From assembly GCA_949316495.1 (NCBI GenBank), contig OX439004.1, forward strand, positions 34,354,904 to 34,418,903: a stretch of DNA of 64,000 nt, in the 5' to 3' direction. Positions 48,008 to 59,766 of this stretch are shown here, one piece after another (within the stretch, counting starts at the first letter, position 1; each line of letters opens with the position of its first letter). The position numbers were made by a program, and so were the translations under genes. Source of the stretch: Amphiduros pacificus (taxonomy: Eukaryota > Annelida > Polychaeta > Phyllodocida > Hesionidae). The notes beneath the pieces were generated by a model. The model was not told the origin of the DNA. It was given only the letters and a program-made list of their open reading frames with translations, and made no database searches.

Positions 48008-48650
48008 CCAGAGTGCTCCTTAGGACTTCAATAAAACACCTCTAAGAAGTGGCTATAACCAGTGTGCTCCTTAGGACTTCAATAAACCACCTCTAAGAAG
48101 TGGCTATAACCAGAGTGCTCCTTAGGACTTCAATAAATCACCTCTAAGAAGTGGCTATAACCGGTGTACTCCTTAGGACTTCAATAAATCACCTCTAAGA
48201 AGTGGCTATAACCAGTGTGCTCCTTAGGACTTCAATAAATCACCTCTAAGAAGTGGCTATAACCAGTGTGCTCCTTAGGACTTCAATAAATCACCTCTAA
48301 GAAGTGGCTATAACCAGTGTGCTCCTTAGGACTTCAATAAAACACCTCTAAGAAGTGGCTATAACCAGTGTGCTCCTTTGGACTTCAATAAATCACCTCT
48401 AAGAAGTGGCTATAACCAGTGTGCTCCTTTGGACTTCAATAAATCACCTCTAAGAAGTGGCTATAACCAGTGTGCTCCTTTGGACTTCAATAAATCACCT
48501 CTAAGAAGTGGCTATAACCAGTGTGCTCCTTAGGACTTCAATAAACCACCTCTAAGAAGTGGCTATAACCAGTGTGCTCCTTAGGACTTCAATAAACCAC
48601 CTCTAAGAAGTGGCTATAACCAGTGTGCTCCTCAGGACTGTAATAACCCT
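48001..48650 (+). repeat. 51-bp minisatellite made of the PGAP3 stop codon and poly(A) signal
   Basis: The unit starts at the last codons: GCTATAACCAGTGTGCTCC, TTAGGACTTCAATAAAYCAC, CTCTAAGAAGTG. It repeats exactly every 51 bp from 48001 to 48613 (13 copies, the last diverging after the first ~30 bases). The first copy contains the real TAA stop (48005-48007). Twelve copies contain AATAAA about 25 bp after the stop-like TAA, so the transcript end is offered a dozen equivalent polyadenylation signals. Confidence 0.95.
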
Positions 48651-48659
48651 CACCTAAGG

Positions 48660-50420
48660 AGTGCTTCTGCCAGCTGTCTCGAGACCCAATAATGCATGAT
48701 AGATCTACCGACAGAAATAAATAAGCACCAGTATTTATTCTTAAACAGTGCCATCTTTGAAAACTGGGTCATTGATTATTTTCCTAGGACAATAAGAAAG
48801 ATTTTTTATTTGTTTTTGCTGTGCAGCACACAGGTATTTCTGGGCATGGCATAGATACTTACCGGTAAATAAATCTGTGGTTAAAAATATAAATATCTTA
48901 TTTATTTTATAAAAGAGCTATGCACCTTATTTATTTTATAAAAGAGCTATGGTCCTCATAAACATTAGGATCAAGATTATATAAAGATCTTCACTCAATA
49001 TTATATTCCAGTACTAGGATGAAAAGTGATAAATTTGTAATATTTTATGTTCAGTCTTTCATTTGTTTGTCTTCAAAGTGAGTCTTGTAAGTGGTATGAT
49101 GGAATGTAACAAAAAGTCAACGGCATATTTGTTGCAATAAATTTGTACTTTATTAAAACTTGATATTTTCTTACAGTTTATTAATACTTTTTCAAACAAG
49201 AATTCACCATGTTTTGTACCTCGAACAAAATGTGCTTCAAATTATAATAGCAGAAGTATATATATGTATATATTTACAGATGAATTCATGATAGATTTTA
49301 TTATTGATATTTTAGGATTAAAAGATTTGAAAAACATGACTATCTCAACTGACAGAAGTTGGGTGGTTGGTACTGACAGGAAGCTGGTTGGTTGGTACTG
49401 ACAGGTGGTTGGTTGGTACTGACAGGTGGATGGTTGGTACTGACAGGAAGTTAGGTGGTTGGCATTGATAGGAAGTTGGATGGTTTGTACTGACAGGAAG
49501 TTGGTGGTTGGTACGAACTGGAAGTTGGGTTGTAAGTACAGACAAGGAGTTTACTTGGCAAGAATTACTTCCCATCAAAAAGAAAATTAATGGCCTGAAA
49601 AAAACTACATGCCTCTCAGCTCAAATTACATCTGGCCAGATCCAGGCGCAAGATCATTTTTTCTACACATATATTTTGATCTTTCAATCCCATATAGTGA
49701 GAACTTTAAATCCTATATTTTGAAGAGTATACTCCGGCAGTTGTCATACATACATTACAGCTATTTGAAAGATTCATTCATGGGAGGAAGTATTTATTAC
49801 AGAATAAAAATATATTTCAAAATTTTTGTACATTATGCATGGGTGCTGGTTCTCAGTCTACAGACTGAAATCAGTCAAAAATGTTTTAAATTTACTATTA
49901 AACTCTATTATGGATGTGTCAAAATCATTTGTTTTCAGTCAAAAAATTTCTTACCACCAGCACCCATGATTATGGTTACAAACATCTAAAAGCCATTACT
50001 TTTTATACATTACGGTTACACATCTAAAAGCCTTTACAGTATACATTCTGGCAATATCAGTATGCCTGATCTCCATCTTAATATAAATGACATTCACTCC
50101 ATATGATAAAGTTCTTTCAAACTTAAAAGATATATTTACATTTTATTACATGTTATTATTTTTGATAAATTTATAACATCTTGTTTGCTCATTTGTTATC
50201 ACAGATTTGTTTGTATTTTTAATGAAGACACTGAGAGGGACACACATACTAAAAACTAATTTCAAAATGGTTTCAATATTTTTTCTTATTCTAGTTTTTG
50301 TTTTATTTTATTATACTTGCCAAAGTGAGTTTTACATATTTCAATTGAACCATTGGTTACATGACAGATTATGAATTACACCCCCGATTCGTGATTGTTT
50401 TGGATTATTACTGCTAATTT
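48660..50420. other. Region between the PGAP3 and CFAP210 3' ends
   Basis: Tail-to-tail intergenic space with no gene recognised. It holds a degenerate ~26-bp repeat at 49350-49545 (GTTGGTTGGTACTGACAGGA). A plus-strand AATAAA lies near 49135. TTTATT at 50302-50307 is a candidate CFAP210 poly(A) signal on the minus strand, about 115 bp past its stop. Confidence 0.5.
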
Positions 50421-53400
50421 TTACCATACAAATCCAAGACGTTTGTCAGTGCGTCCATCACCGTAGATGTTACTTTTAACATTATCTGTGGTTCCCCGCT
50501 GATAGTTTGGCATCTGTACTCCTGTCTGGTCTGATACCATGTAGCTGGGGCGCACTCCACCTTTGCCAGAGAACACTGGACCAAGGCCACCACCAGCGCC
50601 CTCCAGTGCGGCCTTGTATAGAGGATACACATTCCGACCTCCACGCTTACAATGATCAATCACCTGGTTAATAAGAAACATTAAAGTTTGAGGAAACAAC
50701 TCCTGAGAGAAATCCCACTTGGTGAATAAATCAATGGCATAAATCTATTACTATACTGCACAAGATCAATATTCATATTTTGTGTGGGTTGCCTATCCAC
50801 TAAAATGTAATTTAGCATTCTTTTGTTCGTTCTTGCATTTCCAGTCACTTTCAATAGAATGTTGACAGTGTTGCAATCAAAAATAAAATCTTAATTTAAA
50901 CATATCTCAATAATAATAATAATAGGAGTGTTTCACACAAACATGGTTCGCTGACCAATTAAGACAGTTGAGTTAATGGTGGGGGACATTATCAATTATT
51001 TCTACCAATCAGAGAACAGCTAACAAACCAAACTCCACCAGAGGGCGACATGGTGAACCTATCAATAGTTTGCGTGTGCCTCTGGTGGACAGTGTGCTAA
51101 CAAACGATTAGCAGAAGTGTCCAAAGTACCATATTTACTCAAACATAAGATGAGGAATTTGGACCCAAAACTTTTGTCAATGTTTGGGGGTATGAGGGCC
51201 ACCAGTGGACAGCAATTTATGGCACCTCTGACCAGCCGATTGAGTGCTATAAACACCAAGTGGCGAACGCTGATATTATTAAAATCCTTGTCTTATAATA
51301 CACATTGAAATATTCTAGTAATCCGCCTTCATTTGATGTGGTGAAGTGTAAATTATGCACAAGTCAGAGAAAATGTTTAACAATGCTAAAATATGCTTAT
51401 GCAACACAAGGTCGCCATTTTGAAAAGCGTAAGTGACTGGGAAAAGCTCTTATTTTTGGCGTGAAAACGATTGGAGTGTCACCAAAGCATATTCGTATTG
51501 GCACCCTTAGTCTTCATATTTGACTCGACTCGTCCTATAATCGGAAATTGGCCTTTTCAAGCAAAATAACATCAATTTGGGGGGGGGGGGGTCGTCTTGT
51601 ACATAGGGTCGTCCTATTTTTGAGTAAATATGGTAACAACTGAGAAAAAAAATCGAATTAACTGGCAACAGGGTCATTTGGGACAGCATATTCTGGTTAA
51701 GACTATTTCTGGAGTTTTGCAAGGTTGAAATGCAGATAGTTCTTGGTCGGCATCTTCTGCTATTGTTACTATCAATACTTCTTGTAGCCATTTGTTAGCT
51801 GGTCTCTGATTGGTTGAAAAACCCAATTATTATCTTTGCGGCTGTGATTGGTCAGTGAAGAAGATGTGTGATGACAGTTGTAGTATTAGGATGTATTCTC
51901 ATTATCAAAGTAAGGGGTGATAATTGGCTCTGCTGAACATGTAAATATTTATCTAATTTCAAACTGCATTTCTGTGAAATTTATTTGATCATGAACAAAT
52001 TTAACTCAAATTAAAAAAAAATGCAGTTCCCACCAGGGGCAAAATATGTTCTCAGTCATCTCAAAAAAGCAATTTGAAATATTAATAAAGAAACCATCCT
52101 AAAACGCATTAGTCATTCAATCATTAGAGTGGTCACATAGTTATACAGGTGTAGACAGGTAGACAGACTAATTACTATAAAACCTATCTGCATATTTTGA
52201 TTTCCCTATTCTCACCTGACTGTATCTATTAAAAATAAGAAAGGAATTCTATTCTTGAAAACTATTTCCTGTAGCTGCCACCGGTGCACAATATTTCCCT
52301 GAGATGTACTGGTCTTACCTTGGATGCATACTCCTGGAACTGTTCTTCCTCCTGCATGACCAGAGCCTCATTCTTACGATCCTGAGCAAGCTGCTCCATG
52401 CGGGACTTCTTTTCCCCACTCTTGAGCTCGTTCTGCAAATGTGGAATAAATTTATTGCCTTTGCGACATTCATTCACATATTCAAATGAATACTGATGAG
52501 TAACCATTTTATAATTAAGTTTAAGGAAGGGCATTTAAGTTTTTTTAATGACCCTAATTAAACTTTAAAATGAAATGAAACATGATATATGGCCTGCACA
52601 ATAATACAAAGGTCAAGGTCACAACATCAAGGTCAAAGGTAAAATTCGTAAAAAATGCATATGGTGATCATCACAGTGCTGTTATATAACAGATATGAAC
52701 TTTTTATTACCTTTTAATTGTTAAGATGTTGCATGTACACATATTTTGAATTCAAGGTCAATGTGTCAAGGTCAAAGGTCACACAACTGTTAAAGTATGA
52801 CAAGGCGCAGCTTTGACATAAGACATTTCTGTATACCAAGTTTTAATTTCTTCTTATAAATTGTTGCTGAGATATGCTCTGTACAAAAATTGTGACCTTG
52901 AGGTCACTGCACTAAGGTTAATGGTAACATCACTAAGATTTGAAGGAATCTGAATCTTAACCTTTATATATACCTCTATGTAAAATTTGAAACATATATT
53001 ACTGGTAGTTTTGGTAGATTTTTAAAGAAATGTTGACAGATGGATGGACAGACAGACTGATGGACAGATGGACAGACATTTTCCCCACTCCTAAAGCTGT
53101 GACTTCAAAGAAGTCAGCAGAGCTAAAAACTATGCTCCAGGTATTGACCGATGTGCAGACAAATTGAGAGATGGATAGTCTGTTTGTTGCACACAAGACA
53201 ACACAAACAATTTATTTAGATTGATATTGCAAATTTAATAAAATCAAAAGAATAGGAACAATACTCACCATCTGTTTCACATGGTACTGCTTGAGATGTT
53301 TCATATCATCCAGTTTACGTAGTCTTTTCTCTTCTTCATTTCGTGCAAATAACATGTCCGCTTCTTTGCGCACCACCAACATCTCCAACTCCTTCTGTCG

Positions 53401-56400
53401 CTCTTCACGCTGAATACGTTCAGATTCCTTCATCTAAGAAAAGAATAATTTTTTGAAAAGCTTTTTGATAAATATATTGATACTAAGACATCTCCTTTGT
53501 CCTGACTGAATAATAAAACTTTATGAGGTACTCTCGGAAATTGATCTGAAACCAACCTGTTTGTTCCTGTGCTGAGCCATTTCGCCATGGATCTTTCTGC
53601 TCCACTCCTCTTTCTTAGCTTCCTCTATTCCACGCTTAGCTTCACTCTCCTCCACAGCACGCAGGATACGTTCATCCTCATCGTCATGCAACTGCTGCAT
53701 TTGAGCATGTAGTTTCTGGCGTATTTTTTCCAGTCTTTCCTGCTTTTCACTTTTAAAAGAAAAATATTTGAAGTCAAATTACCGATTTTTTTACAATATT
53801 TGAGGAAGACAAAATAAGCATGCTTTAAAATAATAAACAGCATTTACTTGTGAAGTTGTTTCTCCTTCTGAGCACGCAGTTTCATCATCTTCCTCTTGGC
53901 TGCAGCAAATATTCTGCACTCCTCATCCTCCTCCTGTGATAAACATAAACATATGCAACTTATCAGTATGTCATAAAACAACATTGTGTGTTAGGCTCTA
54001 AAGAGATTTTCATGTAATATTCGACCAACATTTGGCCATCTAGGTTTTAGTGCTTTCACAGCTTGGCTACAACTATTACAAATGATTTTCTGGCCGAAAT
54101 AGCTCAATTGGTATAGTATACACCTTGAGCTCCAGGGATTTCCAGTTCAAATCTCAACCAGTTAACCGCTATATTCTACTTTTCAATCTGCCCTGAATGT
54201 TCCTTACCACCGAGTCAGATATATATATTCCCTTATGGAGACAAACTTTTTATGAGATATCTCTACTGGTCAGATAGACTCACTTCTTCCTGCTGTTTCT
54301 GTATTTCTCTCATACGATTGACGTCCTGGATCTGCTTCACATTGTCCACCATCAAAGTTTTGGCTTCTCGTTTGCGTATGTCTTCCAGACGTTTCTTCTC
54401 AGTGTCATATTGAGCTGCCAGACGTTTCAATTCTTCCCCTTCCTCACCATCTACCTGAACCTCGTTTTGTGCTATCCGTTGATGCTCACGAATCCTAAAA
54501 TTAATATTAGAATTAATTATCACTGACTGGTATGCATAATTTGCAGTTCAATAACATTCATTCAATATTATAAATCTAGCACAAATATAATTCACAATTT
54601 ACAGATTTTTTATTCTCAAAGGTGTTATTAAATTAATGTCATTTTTAAAAAGAGTTTTTTTTTTTTAGAGGAGTATGTGGTTACAATGACCTCTATTAAA
54701 CTGATTTTGAGCAAAGACTTTTGTCACTGTCTACTGCATAAATTGTATTTCAAAATTAATTTGTACTTTTCTATAAATATTTATATCAAAATAATATTTG
54801 ATATTAATTTTCAAAGCTTTGTCCATATATATTTGAAATAAATATATATATTCAAGCCTCCTAAATGTGGTTGTATTGGGATTTCACTTTGGATACTTAC
54901 TGAGCTTTCTGAAATGTTGCTGTGTTCTTCAAGCTATGCATTTTTTTCTTGGTCTGCTGTTGATCTCGCAAAATACTTTCTTCATAATCCATTCTTGATT
55001 TATCGAGCCACTCATTATCCTGGCTTTCCATGGCCTTCTCCTTCAAACGTTTCAGTTCTAACTGGGCTTCTCTTTCCTTCAGTACTTCTGTCAGCAGCAG
55101 TGCCCCCTGTGAACAAATCAAATATCAAACAGGTGAAACGGGAATCACAATACCCTGTGAGCAAATCAAACATGTGAAATGGGGATTAAAATTGCAAGAT
55201 CTTAGAAACCTTACAAATAATTCTGATGAACGAAATCTGATGACAAAAAAAATGGTTCTCAGTTGATTTATACCTTACAGATTTATACCTTACATATGTA
55301 ATTTTACAAATCAAAATATCTGCCCACTAGCAACATTTTTAGTGACATATAACTTTCAAATAGATATAACTGAAAACTGGACAATCTCTTGTTGCCTGAA
55401 ATGTCCCCACAAATTGCATCTAAAGAGAGAATCTAAAAATATATCAATTTATTCTTTTGTATATTTGATGGTTTTAATTGTGTACTTACATGGAAGCCCT
55501 TAACTCTGTCTGTTTGATAATATTGTTGTGTCTTGGCTCTTTCTATAGCTTCTTTTCTTTTCTGAGCCTGAAATTTTTCCTCCTCAATATCAACTGCTTT
55601 TCTCTCCTCTTCTTCTTTTTGTTCCCTAAGTTTCCTTGCTTCCAATTTCTTTTGACGCTGACCCTGAGATGACATTAAAATATATTTTAATTTCAATAGG
55701 CATGGAAGAAGATTTAACTTCATATAATCACACGCATAAATAATTAAAAATAATTAAAATCATGTCTGTAGAACATTTGACTGAAATCATCATCTGATTT
55801 CATAAATTAATAGTGAATAAAACCTACCTCAATTGTATTGGTCCAATCTTTGATTTGTTCTTTATTCAAGGCACGTAGTCTATCTTTCTCTTCTTTCTCT
55901 CTTCTGATCTTGTCCTCTTCTATTGCTTTCCTATTTAGTTGTGTCTGAATGCGCTCCCAGTCCATCTTGGACAATATGGTCATCTGTCGTAGATCAGTTC
56001 CATTTGGAAGTCTCATTGAATTAACAGGAGCACTGCGTGAGTCTATGTGGGGCAGGGACTGGTCATCTAAAATGTCAATAATATATATATATATATATCA
56101 ATGGTATTCAAGTTTGAATTTAGAAATCATCAAAAATTAGCCTTTTGAGAGTATTTTAAAATTTAAATCTTCAGTCAAATTCAGAAATAGTATTTTGAGA
56201 GAAATCTGGACTTAACATCCTTAGCCAAATTAAATAAATAGTCTACCATGATAAAAACGATGATGCTCTTTGTGTGAATTTTTTATTTATTAATCTGAAT
56301 GTGGATTGAGTGCATGTGTCACAGTCAGTCGCTCATCCATATAATGTACCAAGAAATAGCCCATGCCTCACTAACAGCTCAATCCAGGTGTTTGGGTCCA

Positions 56401-58495
56401 GAGACTTTGCCAAAGTTTGATCAATGATAAGGTTCCATGGCTGAGCAATATTAGATGATTTGCATTTTTCAAGACTATTATGAATGGCACATCTCTGCAT
56501 CTATTTGAGCCAGAAAATTTGTTCATGTATCAAATTAAATGTTTTTAAAAGATAAACCAAGAAAATTTCAAGTACCAAATCTATATGCAAAGTTTTGTTT
56601 TGTTCATTATAAGATGTTTTGTTTCTTTTAATATTTTGTTATTTCTTTAATTTTTGGCATTTTAGTTTTTTGATTAACTTGACTTAATCTATTTATTTTT
56701 TTTTTTTTTTGCCATCCATGTTGAGGTTGGTCATCACTTGTTCTTTATTAATGCATGAATATTCTGAATCTGAGCTTTAAGCTGTGTTTCTATATGTGCA
56801 GTGCGTCATGCAGTGCATCGTGCAGCGCGTCAATTCTTTTCGCACACAATACTGAACAATGCAGGTGTTTCCATGTGTGCGTATTGCTGTCCGTAATGAC
56901 GTACATAAGCAAATTGACGCATGGCCTTTCGCATAGGGTAGCGAATGAAAATCTGACGCATAGAGTGACGCATAGGTTTCCCATAGGTTGCAAGTCTAAT
57001 TTTTGCACCAAATTGGAAGTTTGACCTTGAAAACATCACAAAACTGACACATACATGTGAACACCGCATGACGCTCTGCATGATGCACTGCATTGCGCAC
57101 TGCATTACGGACTGCACATATGTAAACACAGCCTTAGCCTAAGCTGCCTCTGTATATCGCTTTTAACACCATTATCGAGGTCTGCAACTTGGTACAATGA
57201 AATCATGGTAATGATGTCAGGCCACTTGAATCACAAACTTTTGACCCCAGTTCTTTGTTATTAACCCCTAAAGGACTAGCCTCTCAAAATTTTGTTGATT
57301 GGCAGGACTAGCCAATTTTTTTCTGGACTAGTGTATCTACATACTAAATTGATGAAATTTATAACCATGGTTACTCAATATGCTCAATAAAGTGCTGGGG
57401 TCAATAGTTCATGATCCAAATTGTCTGACATCATTATCATGATTACATTGTAACAAGTTGTAGCCCTTCAGAATGTTACAAATGACGTCATTAGGCCAGA
57501 ACAATGGGGATGTTAACGTCCCTCCATTCCGTTGCCGGTGGTGGATGTTGATGTCTTTCCCTTCCGTTAGGAGTTAATTAACATTTAATTATACCCAAAG
57601 ACATCGGCAAAATAGACTTGAAATCCACTTTTTCTAGAAACACCACGCACTGCCCATCATATTGAAGTTTCCCCAGTAATTAAACTCGACTTCCGGCGAT
57701 TGACTGTTGCAGTTCTGATCCATGTCATCGTCTTTCCCAGTCATAATATCTATAATTGCAAATCCGTGAGCTTTCTGTAGCATTTTTTTCTCCAGTTTTT
57801 TACCCGATATTAAACCTGACAACGTGAAATGGCATTTAGGAGAGTCCAAGTGATGACGTCATGGAAACGCAAAGGGAGAATCTTCATATGACGTCAGAAG
57901 GACCACAACGTTGTTGAGCTTCAGATCGTTGCTGTCACTCCCGTGAATAAACTGACCCACTTTCACCTGATTGCGCAAACTCGTAAACAATGGCGAAACG
58001 ATGCTGAGATTAAGAAAAAACAAAGAAATATTTTCAAACAGGGCCGACATCTTAAGTTGATTTAAACAGTACATAATTCTCTGATTGTTAGTTGCCGGAA
58101 GTCGAGTTCTAGCATAGTCGTGAGTTAAATTGGGTGGGCAGTGCATGGTATTTCTAAAATCCAAAGATTTCTAGTCCATTTTGACGATGTCTTTGGGTAT
58201 AATTAGCAGATTGCTTGTCCAGAATAACAAACATTTATCATACATCTTCATTAAATTCAAAACAGATTGCCAAAATCCCTGGATTTTCAAATCTAAACTA
58301 GGAAAATTATGATTAACATGGCAAGTTGTCACACACAGAGACATCGGAGTCTCGCCAAAATCAACATTTGACACAATAATATCATTATCAATGTGTTTGT
58401 TCTAAACTAAAGTTAAAGTTACACGTTCAAAGTTGTAGATTCCACTTACTTCGTTCCTGTCCCTTCCTCCTGCCGTGTAAAACGGTAGCTGACAT
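50421..58495 (-). CDS. CFAP210: Cilia- and flagella-associated protein 210-like (CCDC173), 10 exons, 558 aa
   Basis: Exons (5' to 3'): 58495-58450, 56066-55828, 55663-55490, 55106-54901, 54494-54284, 53933-53848, 53749-53557, 53433-53269, 52432-52319, 50663-50421, all in phase. Nearly the whole protein is charged alpha-helical coiled coil (KIRREKEEKDRLRALNKEQI, EEEERKAVDIEEEKFQAQKR) of the trichohyalin-plectin-homology type. Points fitting CFAP210 are TDLRQMTILSKMDWERI near the N-terminus, DWTNTIE, YYQTDRVKGFHGALLLTEVL and the length (the human protein is about 550 aa). The last exon encodes a non-helical Gly-rich tail (RGGRNVYPLYKAALEGAGGG). Family role: a microtubule inner protein of axonemal doublets. 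Related TPH proteins (CFAP45, CFAP53, MNS1) are the alternatives; the RVKGFH/LLLTEVL block is why CFAP210 was preferred. CFAP210 assignment is from memory, not a search. Confidence 0.8.
51129..51633 (+). mobile_element. TIR element, 'TATTTACTC' family, copy 2 (505 bp)
   Basis: Starts CCATATTTACTCAAACATAA and ends TTTTTGAGTAAATATGG, flanked by TA. A 13-G run sits just before the right terminal repeat, as in the copy at 6806-7594. It lies in CFAP210 intron 9. No transposase is present. Confidence 0.8.
52560..53095. repeat. AGGTCA-rich dispersed sequence in CFAP210 intron 8
   Basis: It contains many nuclear-receptor-like half-sites: CAAAGGTCAAGGTCACAAC and CAAGGTCAAAGGTAAAA near 52608-52640, and AGGTCAAAGGTCA (a perfect direct repeat with 1-bp spacer) at 52769-52781. 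It ends in a GGACAGA/TGGA microsatellite near 53037-53080. It looks like one copy of an interspersed repeat, but no ends could be defined. Confidence 0.45.
54092..54245 (+). mobile_element. tRNA-derived SINE in CFAP210 intron 5
   Basis: GGCCGAAATAGCTCAATTGG has a tRNA-like A box (TAGCTCAATTGG), and AGTTCAAATCTC about 40 bp later is a good B box. The sequence then continues into a non-tRNA body (CCGAGTCAG onward). The acceptor-stem pairing is absent, so a functional tRNA gene is unlikely. Confidence 0.6.
56781..57132. mobile_element. Inverted-repeat element with GCAGTGC subrepeats (352 bp)
   Basis: Left end GCTGTGTTTCTATATGTGCA and right end TGCACATATGTAAACACAGC are inverted repeats. Inside each arm a 9-12 bp motif (GCAGTGCGTCAT, GCAGTGCATCGT, GCAGCGCGTCA) is repeated several times, as in fold-back or hAT-like MITEs with subterminal repeats. 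The target duplication is unclear. Lies in CFAP210 intron 1. Confidence 0.65.
57185..57460. mobile_element. Fold-back element with ~66-bp arms (276 bp)
   Basis: The first 66 bp (CAACTTGGTACAATGAAATC, ATGGTAATGATGTCAG, TTTTGACCCCAG) are inverted at the right end (CTGGGGTCAATAG, CTGACATCATTATCATGAT, TGTAACAAGTTG) with about 80-85% identity by eye. Between them is a loop with two GGACTAGCC direct repeats. Lies in CFAP210 intron 1. Confidence 0.75.
57588..58203 (-). mobile_element. TA-flanked TIR element with a long interrupted reading frame (616 bp)
   Basis: Ends ATTATACCCAAAGACATCG and CGATGTCTTTGGGTATAAT are perfectly inverted for about 19 bp, and similarity continues inward for about 100 bp (GCACTGCCCA, CTCGACTTCCGGC). 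TA flanks both sides. On the minus strand one frame runs from 58164 to 57634, interrupted by a single TGA at 57861-57859. It matches no family I recognise and includes part of the terminal repeats, so it may be chance. Lies in CFAP210 intron 1. Confidence 0.75.
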
Positions 58496-58700
58496 TACTG
58501 TATCTATATCAATCCACAAATATTCGAAAATATGAAATATATAGCAAAAATATCAAGGAGAAAACTTCAAAAATCTATCACAGCATCGTCGCCAAGGAAA
58601 ACAATGTCGCTATCAACCGTCACTTCCGGATCCGGATTTTCTTACCTCCGCGCAGAGATTAATTCCCACCTCAAATTATTATATAAAAAATCCATTTTAT
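58496..58700 (-). promoter_or_regulatory. Candidate CFAP210 promoter
   Basis: CACTTCCGGATCCGGA at 58621-58636 is an ETS-type site (TCCGGAAGTG on the minus strand) about 125 bp upstream of the CFAP210 ATG, next to a CCGCGC patch. No TATA box was seen. A divergent gene starting here on the plus strand was looked for and not found. Confidence 0.35.
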
Positions 58701-59766
58701 CAAATTGAATATTTCTAACTTCTACTTTAGATTTTTAAATTGATATATTATAAATTCTATTAATACTGAGAAGCAAATTGTGACATTTGTTTAGAGATAT
58801 TTAAACTTCTACCTTATTTCTGTACATCTGTCAAGAAGGTTATTTGTTTAGGTCCATTTGTTTTATCATGGCGAGTACTGCTTTTCTACCTCTGGATTTT
58901 AACCCAAAAGGCTAAGAAATTTCATTATTTGGCTCCAAATAGCAGTTTCCCTTTCCTCAAAACGGTTATTTCATTTGGTGACAACACATTATATATTGCA
59001 TCCCAAAGTTTAAGAGTGAATATTGGTACTCTAGTAAATAAAGAATGTTTACGAGTAGCCTTCAGCCTTCTTCAAAATTAAACTTTTTGATGATTTTGTT
59101 GATTGATTCCAAATACTCTCATTTTTTCACGGATGGTTCCCTTTTTGATCATAAATATCTTTAGGATTACTTTTGTAAATGTTGGAAATCCACTTTATTT
59201 TGGTCTCACAATCTGCAGAACTGTGGTCACACACCACTTCCAGATTATTTCCTTTTTTTGATGGCTCTTAAAGTTAAAGGGATTAAGCAGTGATTTTGGA
59301 AAATATGTGTGTAAGTATCATAAATGAACGATAAAGATATTTGCCTTTCATATCTAAATATTGTTTTGGTTGATGCACTCCAGTAAATGTCTGTAAAACC
59401 TATTTGAACAGGAACCTAATTTATAGCCCCCTTTTGAAAGCACAAGTCTTTCTTGGCGTCATTTTTATGTGGAGTGTGATCATAGAGGCACTGAAAGGTA
59501 AAATGACATCATAAAAGTATGGCAATATGCTTATGACGTCATCAAATATATTGCCCTTTAGATAGTGCCAGAATGACGTCAAACAGTGCTACTCCACTTT
59601 GAGCCTCAATTGAGGCTCAAAGTGGAGTGTTTACCCGTCACGTGCAACTTATGGCTGAGACAGATCTTTCCTGGAAGTGCAACTTTTATGGCTTATAGCA
59701 ACTTATCTTTTCAATCTATCATAATTTCAATTCGTCATGATGTTCATATGTGGCCAAACTTTCAAT

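Noticed and set aside
54092-54165. Possible tRNA gene (A and B boxes)
   Set aside because: No acceptor-stem pairing and no clear anticodon arm; the sequence continues as a SINE body. The same holds for 21590-21665.
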